This document shows positions 40,422-52,760 of a DNA stretch of 64,000 nt, piece by piece (position 1 is the first letter of the stretch; every line of letters starts with the position of its first letter). Under the pieces are notes generated by a model. That model searched no databases and was not told where the DNA came from. It saw only the letters and a list, made by a program, of their open reading frames with translations. Origin of the DNA: Linepithema humile (lineage: Eukaryota > Arthropoda > Insecta > Hymenoptera > Formicidae). The stretch is taken from NCBI RefSeq assembly GCF_040581485.1, contig NC_090131.1, positions 2,170,001 through 2,234,000 on the forward strand. Reading direction: 5' to 3'. The translations under genes were made by a program, and so were the position numbers.

Positions 40422-41049
40422 TAAATCTACATTTATATAATTATGTGATAATTATATATAACATGATAAATAATTGTTGTAAATCTAACATGATAAATAA
40501 TTGTAAATTTGTACGTTATTTTTAGAAAAGATGCATTTAATTTTATAATAAAATTTTATGTAACATTTCTGTTATAGATGAATATGTAAGAAACAGAAAA
40601 AGGAGTGAGACGCTCGACTGATTAGCTCCACTTTTTGCAATTTTTCCAATTTTAGTATCAAAATACATGATTGGCGCTTAAGTTTTCATAAATAAACAAT
40701 TTAGCTTCTGAGCGGTTCATGTGTAGATAGAAGATGATATTCAAAAGTACTTTTATTGCAAATGATTTTGAAATCTTTAAATCTCTTGAAAGATGCATTA
40801 TCTAAAAAATATTAAAATTAATAACTATTTTGTTTCGAAAGAAAATAACTCGTGCTTTATATATTTAAATATAACACGAAACCAACATACAGTATATTAT
40901 TTATTTTTAAAACTTATAAATTACATCAAATGATTGTTAAAAAGGTCCACTCTGGTCCACACAATTTTTCAGCAGTATCTAGATAAAATATTTTGCATGA
41001 TCTATATATTTATGAAAATTAACGCTATTACTCCATAACGATAATATAT
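40422..41049. other. Convergent 3' region between SPSB3-like and OGG1
   Basis: AT-rich sequence with no gene. It contains the SPSB3-like poly(A) signal (40547) and a minus-strand AATAAA for OGG1 at 40900-40905. Confidence 0.6.
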
Positions 41050-42510
41050 TTACACTTCTTTACGAATTTTTGCTTCTATTAAATTTTGATTTTTGCTGTT
41101 TTCACATTTTCGCTTTCCAGTTGATTTCGGTTTAGTATTAATTTTTGCAGAAAATACAATAGCTTGTGCCCATCCAGCTAATGGACCCCATAATTCTCGT
41201 AAATAATTGCTAACTTCAGCATGGATTTTTGGCGTAACCGTTTTCTGCTTTTTTAAATGTGGCAAGTAATTTGCTTGTGCAATTTGGAAAATATGAGTAT
41301 CTACGGGTATAGCATCTAAGTGGTCTAATGACATTAAACATATGCAATCAGCAACTTTGGGACCAATTCCTGGCAGAGTCATTAGTTGTTCTTTAGCGAT
41401 AAGATAAGAATTATTTTCCCTTTGTAGATCTGAAAGCCAACTTTTTCCACCTAATGTAGATAAACATTTTGCTGCATTGACTATATATGCAGCACGATAT
41501 CCAAATTTTTCTCTTTTTAATATATTTTCCACATTTTTCTCCTTCAAAGTTTCTATTGTCGGAAAATCATAATATTCTTTATTTTCAATTGAGCATATTT
41601 TCTGACCAAATAACAAACACATTTTTTCAACCATGCTTGATATCCTGGAACAAACATATATTCAACAGTATAAATTTATTTTACTTGTTAGACATATTTT
41701 TGAAGAATATACCTTGATATATTATTATTAGAGCTACATATAAATGAAAATAAATTCTCTACAACATCTTGCTTCAGAATTCGTATAGCATTATTTTCAT
41801 TTAAATGCTTCTGAAAATGTGCATCTACTTCCACCCATTTTTTATAATGTTCCTGTAAGGATATTGATAATCTAAAATATTCAAATAAAATATTGTCATA
41901 ATTTACAGAATCCTTTAATTGTCCTTGTACAGTATACAATAAATGGGTATCATTTTGAGACAAAGTCCAAAGATATCCATTAAAGATACCTCTGTAGCCA
42001 CTGTCACAATCTGTCCATCTGAAACAAAAGTTATGGTTTGAAGACAAAGTTCTAAAAAGACACTAAATATTAATGTAACAGTAATTTATTAATCACTAAT
42101 CACAAAATATTTCTAAATTGTTGGGAATGATAGTATTTTTTTATTACATATTTTCATACAACTAAATATTTTGCTTATAAAATCTTTATCACCAAACTAC
42201 TTATATTGCGAAATTTTTTCTTAATTCCCATTATACTTTTATTACGCACATAAAAGCATTTTTATTTTACGTATAGTCACGTGGTTACTAATAAATGTAA
42301 ATAATGAGAGAGCAACACAAAAGAACTTTATTTTTATGAAGTCAGCTGATTCACGGATAGCATCACGATATGATGCTTCACAACGCGAACAATCGACTGT
42401 AATTTAATCAGAATCATCAATTATTACCTAAAACTTTGACCACCGTGCAACGTCAGACCAAGATTCAATTCCGCACGTAAACAAGGGATGCTACCTTGTT
42501 TTATGTTCAT
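41050..42510 (-). CDS. Ogg1: 8-oxoguanine DNA glycosylase (OGG1), complete, 3 coding exons
   Basis: Exons in coding order: 42510-42428, 42018-41713 and 41644-41050, joining in phase to 327 residues. OGG1 removes 8-oxoguanine opposite C and cuts the strand by beta-elimination in nuclear and mitochondrial base excision repair. The N-terminal beta domain (IPCLRAEL, GGQSFRW), the DNA-contact segment FSFICSSNNNISR, and the helix-hairpin-helix GPD motif LPGIGPKVADCICLM are present. The catalytic lysine is K226 and the catalytic aspartate is D245 in PVDTHIFQIA, 19 residues apart as in the human enzyme (K249/D268). The C-terminal LWGPLAGWAQAIVF block also fits. The lysine-rich tail may be a nuclear signal. 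The enzyme looks intact. Confidence 0.96.
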
Positions 42511-43087
42511 TTTACACGTATTGTATAGTTTTTTAGTAACATTACGCAGGCTCATTCAAGTCTCTGATAAATATTATTATTATTACAATGTTTTTCCTCA
42601 ATTTCGTATCATAACAAAATTTATCTGCATCAAGAAGAATTTTGTATCAACATGAGACCGCTCTTACACACTGCTGTGGATTGTGGAATGAAGAAATGGA
42701 TCCTGCGCATGTGCAATAACATAACCCTAGCAGACATTATATATAGGTTTGTTTGGATTTGTTCGCGTCGCATGCCTCAACATGCTCCTATCACGTATTC
42801 ATTTTGTAACAATAAATGTATGTTTCATCATCGGATTCTTCGCGGAAAAGAAATGTTAAAACAGGTAAATGTTCATTAATTAAATAAATTAAAACCAATT
42901 TATCAATTTGTTGTGTTTGACATATTGCATATGCCGATATATATTATGTAATAAATTTATTCATTTTAGTCGCTACAAAATTAATAAATTCTTTTCTTAT
43001 ATACGTGTAATGTTAATTCTATATGTTTAATATAAAACTTAACGTGCTCTATCGGCATAAGTAGTAGGAAAAAAATATGTATATAAT

Positions 43088-43540
43088 GCAGAATGTCCCA
43101 GACCCGTAACATCCGTTAATGGCAGATTCCTGAAATATTTGGAGACGAAAATCTTAATACCAAATTGTCGAGATTTATAGTTTCGCAATAGTTTTTAAAT
43201 GGAAAGTGTTTAAAATTGATCAGATTGTCAAAAAGTCGCGTGTTCAGGCATGTTGCACATTGAAGATGAATTTGTTTATGACACACTTCATGTGAAAGCT
43301 TTGATAGTTCAATGCATGCACATCGCGTTTCAATGTCAACATTTCAAAAAAATAACAATAAATAAATAAATAAAAATAAATTTATAAATAAGTTCCAAAT
43401 GAATTTATAAAGTTATTTCAATAATAGTGCATAAATTATATAGCCTCGATATTTTAGTTATTCTATCGACATTAAGATTTTTGTCTCCAAATAATCTCAG
43501 GAATCTGTTATTAACGAGTGTTATGATATAGAACATTTTG
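43088..43540. mobile_element. Non-autonomous TIR element, about 450 bp
   Basis: The left end, starting GAATGTCCCAGACCCGTAAC, and the right end (about 43440-43540, reverse-complemented) align as an imperfect inverted repeat over about 85 bases. Shared blocks are AACA(T/C)(C/T)CGTTAAT, CAGATTCCTGA, ATTTGGAGAC and AAAATCTTAAT. The interior is AT-rich without a transposase. TA-rich sequence flanks both ends. A related fragment lies at 33204-33236. Confidence 0.65.
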
Positions 43541-43955
43541 TATATAATTTGTATTTTTCTGCTAATATTTTGCCAATAATACATACAAAGTACTATATTA
43601 ATTATTACGATAATTACTATACATTACTATTACAAGACTAGATTATGATAATTGTTTGTATATGAAATAATTTTGAAATAGACTATCAAAGTTATCTTTG
43701 GTTTCAATCTTTCTATGTGACACATGTTCTGTGAAATAACAAATCCATAGATTTTAAAATATATAAGAATTAAAGTAAAAATTTTCTGTAGATAAAAAAA
43801 ATAAAAATAAGTAAATTTTTGTTCTTTACTTAATGTTAAGTTTACTTTAACAAAAGATAAACCATTTTTTAATTATTAAATTATTTAATGTTAAAAATTA
43901 AGAAGTTGTAAAAGCGTTCATTTATGTTTACTAAGAAAAAAATGGGATATACGTG

Positions 43956-44028
43956 GGGTGTTTCCAAAGTTCTAGTGGTCTTTTATTTTTTAATCAGAGC
44001 GCAATTCCCAGAACTTTGGAAACACTCC
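43956..44028. mobile_element. Very short TIR element, 73 bp
   Basis: The ends GGGTGTTTCCAAAGTTCT (43956-43973) and its near reverse complement (44010-44028) enclose about 37 bases. This looks like a small MITE or a deletion derivative. A hairpin with an 18-bp stem would form. Confidence 0.6.
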
Positions 44029-44962
44029 TCGCAAATTAAGTAAAGAATACGTCTATAACATTGTGACATATTTAACAATTTTTTCCTATACAAATGAATA
44101 TCTTGAGTTGTACAATATAAAAGCATTACTAACACAATATAAACAATAATTAGAAAATTAATTTTGATTATACGTTGTACATTTAAATCTTACGTTGTAC
44201 AATTTATAAGTAGATGATATAAATACATGCAATTATAATTTTTCATCAAAAACTTCAAACGATCCTCGATATTGTATATTTTATACGTAGCCTATATATA
44301 ATTTTTTCTTCTTATTTTTATATTTTTACATTAAAAATGAAAACTGAATAGCGCAATTCTATTGGTACACTAACAGTACATTAGTGATATTTGAAAATTA
44401 ACGAATTTTATCTACAAATTTAATAAATCTATATTAGGATCGTCGATCTCTATGCCAATTTTCTACAATTAAACGACAGAAGTGAGAAAATAAACGAATG
44501 ATTTAATTTAAATTTAAATAAATTTTATAATATATTTATAAATAACGTTAAAAAATTTTTATATAAATATTATATTATGATATATGCCAAAGAAGTAGTT
44601 TACTTTTTCAGTGATTTTATTGAGACGAAGGCATTTATGTGGATGTGAATTGAAAGAATCATTCGCTTATACTCTCCTCCTTTCTGACGTTATTATTCAA
44701 GGTGTCTAATTATCGGCAGACTTAATATAATGATTCATTCGCATTAAGAACATTACGTTGTATTGTCAGTCGTATCTTTGGCGATATAATTTCTCGATTT
44801 AATAATCGATTGGATTCTTTTCTTTTATTTTCTCTTTGACATATAAATATTCGATAAAATATTACATCCCTGAGAATTGCTATTGACATCTCCGGAAGAA
44901 GAATATTTCATTATTATTATATTTTTTTTCACGTCAATTTCTCACATTGCACACCCTTTGGT

Positions 44963-46158
44963 TTAGTAAGGAACATTATCTCGTACGTAGGCTTGTTTCC
45001 GGTATTCGTAATGCAGACATTTGCCCCACCAAGACCGTTTCACGCACACTTTCTGCGGCTTCAAAACGAAGCACTTCGATTGCAGCACGTCGAAAAAGAT
45101 TTTGCCTATAAAATCGGCCGACGCAGTCCCGGCCATTTTCAAACACGTGCGAAATCTACAATATACAAAAAAAGTTGCATTTTGCGTGTCAGATACTACA
45201 ATCATCAACCTAAGCATTAAAATATCATTGTGTGTTAAAAATGTGCATTGCAGAATAGATTCGCTGGATGATGGATTTCTAAAGATCAGATAATCACTCA
45301 AATAGCAATTATTATATTTTTGATTGACATTCTTTGATAGAAAGAGAGATACCAAGCTGTGCTGTTAGATAAGTTCACAGATTACTCACCGTTCATCGCA
45401 AGTACAATGCATCATGCTCGAAATTCTCCAATTAAAAACGCCATAACGTGTCTCAAATGCCGGGATAAAAAAGGGACAAGCGGTATCGTGTTTACGGCAA
45501 CAGGCATCAGCCACGCCGAAACCGCCTAGATTGGTGTATTTGGTGGCACGATCACCGCGGCCGCACCATTGCGTTCCTGGTATCATAAATAACTCCCTTC
45601 GATTTCGATTCCGACTTCGACTTTGTTTTCCATTCGTTGTATTTCTCGCTTTTGCACATTTTCTATTACAAAAAGATAGACGTACCATGGTAGGTGTATG
45701 TCTTCGCTTGGACAATTAGAGAATTCAAATAAGCTTACCGTGGAAGATATCGTTTGATATTATTCAGAGGATGTATATTCGTTCATGTGATCATACCTAT
45801 ATCGACGTTGAGCCATGACTTGGTTTCGTGCTCGCATTCTCACGCGATCGCACTGATGATGAAGCTCTGATGTTGACAATAGCCAAGAGATATCACGGGG
45901 TATCATCGAAGCGTCCTTGCCGTCCAGTTGGAACGTCTCGATCGACATCTCATCGTCACCGTCATCGTGATAGTGATAGACACCGCGTGAGCTGGACGAA
46001 CACTCGCTGTCGTTCCACTGCGCGAGCTTCTCGTCAATGCAGTCAGTCAAAGTTTCACCGGTGTATATCAATTGCAGCTTTCTGCTTGACTTCCGAAGCC
46101 AGACTTGTTGCAGTGTCACGTCCGTATTTCTACCGAGAGGATAGCCATCATTAGCAAT
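44963..46158 (-). CDS. Secreted group III phospholipase A2, 5' end unresolved
   Basis: Supported exons in coding order: 46158(?)-45797, 45662-45390 and 45155-44963; the last two junctions join in phase. The family hydrolyses the sn-2 ester of phospholipids, is calcium dependent, and includes bee-venom enzymes as well as ordinary insect secreted enzymes. The middle exon carries the calcium loop (WCGRGD) and the active-site CCRKHD with histidine and aspartate; the last exon carries further cysteines and the GKCLHY segment near the C-terminus. The catalytic residues look intact. The first listed exon encodes a region before the catalytic domain, and its upstream acceptor has a poor pyrimidine tract, so its start is uncertain. 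No signal peptide is contained in these exons; a candidate lies at 48070-48284. Whether it acts in venom or in normal tissue cannot be told from sequence. Confidence 0.8.
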
Positions 46159-46589
46159 CTAATTTTCGGTTGCACCCTGTGCGTTAATGCCCAAATAAAA
46201 CAAAATGTTAAACATATTTTACAATCTTTATATATTTGTAAATTTGATTTTCTTAGAAAAATACCTTATAATTGTAAGAAAAGGTGAAAAATGATTAACT
46301 ATACAAATAATTGAATAATTTACAAAAAAAATTTTCCTTTGTTTCTCAAGACTTAAATAAAGTGTGGCTAATATTATTTGTGAAATATAAGAAAATAAAT
46401 GAAATAATTTATCGCCTTTCGGAATTGGCGAAAAAGATATCTCTATCCGACTGTTTTTAATGAATTACATTAGTTGTGTATCCATTAAAATATTATTTTC
46501 TGTACAATAAACATTTGACTAATCCCCTTTTCATTATTTTTTTTGTAGTAACACAATATGAAAAAAAACAATTTCTTTCAACAAATTAT

Positions 46590-46960
46590 TCACACAATAA
46601 AAACAAATGCGGGAAGAGGGGACAGAATTCAGCGCAGAAATAGGACGTGCACTTTCTTCACGACGGTAAAAGAGCTTTTGCCCTGCTTTTAAGTGCAAAG
46701 TGACGCTTCGTGGTTGTGGTATTCCGTGGTATCCTCGTGAGAGCATCAGCAGATGAGTCCCATCTAGGAGACTAAAACGGGACATGGCAACCTACCGAAC
46801 TACGTTTAGGTCCAGCGTGAAAGGGGCCAATCCGGTCCCTACGTAAAGGTTCCGGGACATTCGCTCGTCGCAGAACCTAATCCTTGCTTACTTAACTTGC
46901 CGCTTTTCGGCTTAAAAGCTTGGTTGGCTTTGCGGTTACTGTCAACGAATAAACATGATA
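46590..46960. other. GC-richer island upstream of the phospholipase exons
   Basis: This patch stands out from AT-rich surroundings. The minus strand has an 83-codon open frame (46785-46534) with no recognisable family. It could be promoter or 5' UTR sequence of the phospholipase gene or of an unseen transcript. Confidence 0.3.
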
Positions 46961-47467
46961 AATTGCTGTTTGTATTCCCCTTTTTTTTATTTCTAAATCC
47001 AATAAAATAACAATTACATTATTATATTTTATATATTACTCTTATTACCATATTCCATATGTATTCCATTCAATTAAATCGTTTCCCAATTTCATGCATT
47101 TTTGTAGTATAATTTTGTTCTCTTTATTGCATTTTTATCAAATGGTAATATTTTAATTAAATATTATTTATTAATTATTACATTTTTTATGCAACAGCAC
47201 AATTTTTTTATAAGGCACAGCGCCTTTCTTTATATAACTTTTTAAGTAATTTTATTATGTAAAAAAATTAGGGAAGTATTGTTGCATAAAGTTAAATTTG
47301 TCGTATAGATTAATTTAATTCCACGTTAAAATAATGTTACGTTATAAATATGTTCGCTGATCTATATTGGCAAATAATTATTAACATAATACATGTGCCT
47401 TATCGATTGCAAAATAATGATTAGAAAATGAATTCTTTTTATAATCTCATAACGAACAAGAAGCAGA

Positions 47468-47837
47468 ATGCGAAATTTATCCATTTCTAAATATGAGCAT
47501 CGATCCTCATTCTACGGACACCGACACGGCATTGTAGTTATATTGAGACTTGGTATACAGCTGACAAGGTTTCACAGAGAGACCGTTCCACTAGTCTGTA
47601 TCAGCGTTCTTCGGAACGATGGATGGCATTTGAAAGACCTAACCGATGCTAAATGTATACATAACAGTCAAACTTCCACGCATATTGGCAATAGTGAAAG
47701 GCGGCATTGTTTTCAACCGAGTTCCCGCTTCAATCCTCCTTCCAGTAGACAGCGGGGACGATAGGTGGGAAAAAGAGATTTGTCTATATCCGAGAAAATA
47801 TTATTTCAGGAAAGAGAACAACACACACACACAGTGA
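47468..47837 (+). other. GC-richer segment with overlapping open frames, unidentified
   Basis: Two plus-strand frames (47468-47764 and 47646-47837) stay open over non-AT-rich sequence, but I recognise neither and see no convincing splice pair. Recorded so that the island is not lost; it may be an old coding fragment, an exon or chance. Confidence 0.2.
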
Positions 47838-48069
47838 TCGCTATACTCCAGCCTTTGTAGCTGTTACTATAAAAAACACTTGACACAAATTTAGACAAAG
47901 AAAGCATTTAAATATTATTAGATGGGGATGATAGTGAATGAGTTTGATATTATGCAAGGGGACAAAAAAACTTTTTACATTTTTGACTTATGAAAATTGG
48001 ATTTTGATTCTAATTTTGCATTCTAGAGCTGCAATTTTATTAGGACATAAAAGCAGATATGCCCACCCC

Positions 48070-48284
48070 CAATCGACGACGGTCTCTTTGGCACAAGCTC
48101 CGGGCCACTGAACAATCCGTTCCGATCGTCCATCAGACAAGATCCTGATGACCGAAACACTACGACTGGAAGACGTCCCGGTGAGTTCTGACAAAACATT
48201 GGATCGTGCAAAATATGTACCTTCTTGTCGTAAAGTTCCAACGGACGATTGTGCGAGAATCAACTCCAATGCCAGCAATAGCAT
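48070..48284 (-). CDS. Candidate 5' exon with signal peptide, possibly of the phospholipase A2 gene
   Basis: On the minus strand an ATG at 48284 opens a peptide starting MLLLALELILAQSSVG, which looks like a signal peptide, followed by a hydrophilic stretch (RSVSVIRILSDGRSERIVQW). The composition is exon-like in an AT-rich setting, and the upstream phospholipase gene on the same strand lacks a signal peptide. An acceptor-like ATAACAG precedes it. I could not find a clear donor that joins in phase to 46158, so the link is inference only. Confidence 0.3.
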
Positions 48285-48350
48285 CGGATACCTATCCAAA
48301 AAGGTATCTGTTATAACACTTTTCAAATTTATGCTAATGGTGGATATATA

Positions 48351-51300
48351 AAAGAATAATACCGAAATATGTTTGTAAGATTGTAAAAGAAACGTTTATA
48401 GTTCACTCGATAATAGCTTTTTTTTTACTATTCATTTCTTGTTTCTCGTTTCTTTCAAGATCATTATTTGGACTCCCTTTATAATTCTACAAAATAATTG
48501 TTTTCTTGTCACTTATTTTTCGTATATAAGACAGTTTTTTTATACAAAGTTGTACAACAATTGTAATGATATAACATGTGCTTGTATTATTTTTTTCTGT
48601 AAAGAATCGAAATAATTTTAAATATTATTTTTAAATTACAGCAAATGATTACAAGTTCTTTTTTTATCAGAAGTATTGCAATTCGTTTAGCTGTAAATTT
48701 CTAATAAATTGATTAAAGTGCACAGAAATCGAAAGATATATTTACCATATACGTACAATAACGCAAATTTTTGAGAGTGTTTACATAACTTAAAAATTTG
48801 ACAAAAGGATCAATATTTTTAAATGGATTTATTGAAAATACAATCCCACAATCTTTTATGACAATTAAGCACGATTAAGTTTCTTTGAAAAAAAAGTTAT
48901 TTGAAATGTGATATACAATAGTGTAAAAATGATAAAAATTGCTTACAACAATTACATTTTTTAAATCTTTCAGTAATTGAATTGACATTAAAAAATACAA
49001 TATTATAATGTTGAATATACGAATTGTAATAAAGGTAATGCAATTACGAACAACATAAAATAAATTAAAAATATTTGTAAAAATACATTAATGCAATTAA
49101 AAAAACTATTATAAGTTAGATAATAATTTGTAATTCAATAATTATGAGATTTATAATTTTTAATTTAATCCATTACACAAAACTAAATTAATTTACAGAA
49201 TATAATAATATTCTAAAATCAAATTTTCATAAAGCTTAAAAAACTTTTTAGCAATCACATCTTAAACTTACGACGAAGTTACAAAATGGTACCTGCATAC
49301 ATATAGCATATCTCAAACTTTTTTTATTGCGAGATTTTGTATTCATAAATGCTTTAATGATTAATATACGAAGTAACTGCTATACTATGGACTGAATAAT
49401 TCCTCCTAGATTTAAATATAAATATTAATAACTCTTATTTTTTAAATAACTTTAAAGAACAGATATAATACTGAAAGAAATTTTATAAATTAAATTTTGG
49501 TGCAGAATAAGAGAGTTTTGGCGCTAGCCGTAAAGTGCGAGAGTACATAAAAATATGTACTTCCACTAAAAAAATATGACTGAAAAGATTATCTTTGAAA
49601 ACTTAAAAAATAATTCTTATTTTACGAATTGTATCTTTAAATCTAGAAAAGTTATTGAAGCTTTTTATTTTATTAACTAGTAATTTTTTTTAATTGTGAG
49701 CCAATATTTTTAATTAAAAGTGTAATTATCATTCAACTTTTCTATAATTTACACATTTTATCATTAAATAAAGTTTTAAGTAAATCTTTTTAAATCTTTT
49801 CAAAGAACTTTAAAATCCAATAAGATAAGCTGAATAGAATTGAAAATGTTAATACAACAGAATTGTATATTTATTCATAGAAATGCTAAACGAAAGTATT
49901 ATACATCACATTTGATGTTTTTTTATAATTATTATAAAATTAAACAAGTCTGTTTTTCGTGCAATTAAATTTTGACTGTTTTATTTTTTCATTGTATTTT
50001 ATTATCATACAAAACAAATATTATAAAAATTAATTTAAAAAATTTGAACTAAAAAAGTATACATATTAAAAATTTTTTAAATTAATTTGATAATATATAT
50101 ATAAACGTACCTCTTTAAAACACTCATCTGTATCGTCCGAGATTCAAAGATATCGAATTTTTTCGATCTTCAAGTATGAAGAATTTAAGCAATGCCATAT
50201 GTGTGTACTTTTACATAACGCCGTTGTTGCTTTGGGGAAAAACCTCATAATCCTTCATATATATTCACTTAACTTAGCACTTGTGCGCTCACTTTCGTGT
50301 TTTTTTACAATTTTAGATATTATGACAGTTCATAAGATGAATCGGTGAGCAATAAATGATTACGCGGTCGTCTAATACACTTCACGCGTTTCATCAAGTC
50401 CTAGTCTGAAACTTCTTAACTTTGTAAGATTGTTGATTGAGATTATTTATTTAAATTGTCTGTTGAGATGACTTTATATCGAGTTTATTTATTCGCGCAC
50501 ATTATACATTTGGTGCCACGCGACCGCGTGATGGTCCAGCGGGTATCAGTTCATAAAGCTAACCGCCGACCGACTGTGCGAACAACTGGCGCGCTACACT
50601 CGTGGCTCTCCCTTAAATACCGTCGGGCATCCGAGTTCGGGTGGTTCGGTTGTCCGCAGTTCACCTATACACCATCAGCGTTCTATCACTTACGTTCCGT
50701 CTCTTCGCTTTCTCGTCTCTTCTCCACTTTCTCCGTCCTGCACTGCTCTACGTGTCGCGTGTGCATTCTCCCTATACTCTCTACCCTACTCCGAGTTTCT
50801 CCCTTCTGCTCCCCTCCGATCTGTTCGGACACCAACCAACTAAACTCCACCCCCTGGCCCCTTCTTGTCCTACTCCTTCGCATCACCGGCATCCACCGCC
50901 AACGAGCCGCGCGCCTGCCAAATCCAATCCCACCTACTCATCCTAGAAGGATCTAATCTTCGCATGGTTTTCTTCTTCCCTCTTCTTCTTTTGTTGGTGC
51001 TTCCTTCCTCTCTTCGGCGCGGTCCAAGCTGTGTGGTCGCATCGTCGATTTCTTTCGGCCTTCAAACGACTGTGGTAAATTGCTGGTGCTCTGGTCCCGC
51101 TGATGCATCCATCACCGCGCGTCACTGCACCTTCGGCGGTCATCGATATACGTGATTTCGCTGTAACCATGCGCGGTGAATTGCAAAAAATGCACTGTGA
51201 CATAATATGAAGATAAGAGTTGTGACCTTCCTCATACTTATCAACAAACAACTTTGTAATCAGAATAAATAGGATGACTGAAGAATAAGTCTCTCGGTAA

Positions 51301-52430
51301 ATTTTGCAGGCATATTCCTTCTCTGCTTTTTAAATCTTATTTTATTTTAACAATATTATCGATACTTTACCAGTTTTTTTATGCACAAGTGATCGAAAAT
51401 ACTTTTATCAAATTTTAAGCAATTATAATAAGTAACAAAACTTCTGAACTCAGACGTAACGTTCAACAAATTGATAAAAAAATTGTGCAATTTAGAACTA
51501 TTTTGTTTGAAAACCATGCATGACGGATAATGCAACGAATGCAATTTTAAACTTGATATAATTTTTATATTACTTTCTTATTCCCTTATAACCATCGTGC
51601 GAAATAGCATTACACATTGGCAGTGAATTGTTCGACAATAATAAATTATGCAAAACCGTGTGACAAACGCGGTTGTCGTCATTGGCTGCGAATTCTAAAA
51701 CATCGTTTACCGCGATTGGCGTGTGGCCAAAGGTCGTTCTTTGCGCAGAATGTATGATAAATCTTCATTCTTACATATCATATGAACGATTTTGCATGTA
51801 ATTATACATATGCACAAATATTTTTCACGAACGTTTCACTTTTATTTTTTATTCTAGTAAACTTCTTGAAATACGTTGTGTATGACTGGACGCAATTGTC
51901 CAGAAAGAAACCAAATATTAATTTTTTTATCTTTACTGCAATATGTTTTCAAATACGCATACTGAATAATAATAATTACAAATTTGTATACGAAAGGTTG
52001 AGTACCGAATAATTACTTCGAAGAAATAATAATGATGAATAAATTCGAAACGCGTGCATACAAAATAGTTTAAAACAATAGTAAAAGTTGAAAACAATAT
52101 ATTGTAGAATATTGTAATACGTAGCAAAGTTATAAATTTATATATGAAGAAATAAATAATGAGTATATTTTATAAAATAAATTTTAAACGTATAGAAAAT
52201 AGTTTAATAGTTGAGCAAAAATATAAGATTTACAGATAAGAAAATTTAATATTCAATAGCGCTTATAAAACTTTAGGAAGATGGAAACTTACACTCTAAC
52301 AAATGTTTAATTGAGGAGATTGATGACTTTGTGAATCTATTCGATTTTACGTGTGTAAAATTGTGGCGGTCAGAATAGAGCGGTCAAGTAGCAGAGAAAA
52401 GATAGTGGCGATTTTCATCTATTGTAGTCT
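48351..52430. other. Gene-free stretch with one GC-rich island at about 50.5-51.2 kb
   Basis: 48351-50400 and 51200-52430 are AT-rich with no supported gene. The island 50500-51180 is CpG-rich, has pyrimidine-rich tracts on the plus strand, and carries long but motif-free frames on both strands. It may hold a promoter and first non-coding exon; a TCAGTT initiator-like sequence occurs at 50546. Confidence 0.4.
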
Positions 52431-52433
52431 ATG

Positions 52434-52760
52434 TTATGACTCGGGAAAGGACGAAAAGGTACAGAACGATTCTATAGCGTGAAGGAGTCGTAGGTGTAAG
52501 AAAAGAAAAGGACTATGGCGAATGGCGAGGCGAGAGGAGAAGAGGATTCGTGAATGAGAATTCCTTGACGCATGCGATTGTTCGGCTTTCAGAGCTCACG
52601 AACGAGCTACGGTCTTTATATGCACGATCTTGCAAATAGTAAAGCAAGCTTGGACCAAATTTATCTCTGTTATCTTAATGTCAAACGCCGAACAGCTTCC
52701 TTCGACCTCCTGTTGGATAGTATCGTTTGAACGCTTCCTCGCTAATTGCTGTTACGAATC
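52434..52760 (+). mobile_element. Possible solo LTR-like segment
   Basis: The segment opens TGTTATGACTCGGG, holds a TATA-like TTTATATG near 52615 followed by an AGTAAAGCAAGC stretch, and closes GCTGTTACGA followed by ATCTGGCAGTG. This order resembles an LTR followed by a primer-binding region of Ty3/gypsy or Bel/Pao retrotransposons. No second LTR and no reverse transcriptase were seen, so the call is weak. Confidence 0.25.

Larger units (their letters stand above)
42511..44962. other. Gene-free AT-rich stretch with TIR elements
   Basis: Between the OGG1 start and the phospholipase 3' end. The 75-codon frame at 42652-42879 (+) has a donor-like site inside it and no recognisable motif. Two inverted-repeat elements lie at 43088-43540 and 43956-44028. 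Otherwise I see nothing. Confidence 0.55.

Noticed and set aside
42652..42879. 75-codon plus-strand frame upstream of OGG1
   Set aside because: No recognisable domain, a donor-like site inside it, and no following exon; it could be part of a divergent non-coding transcript.
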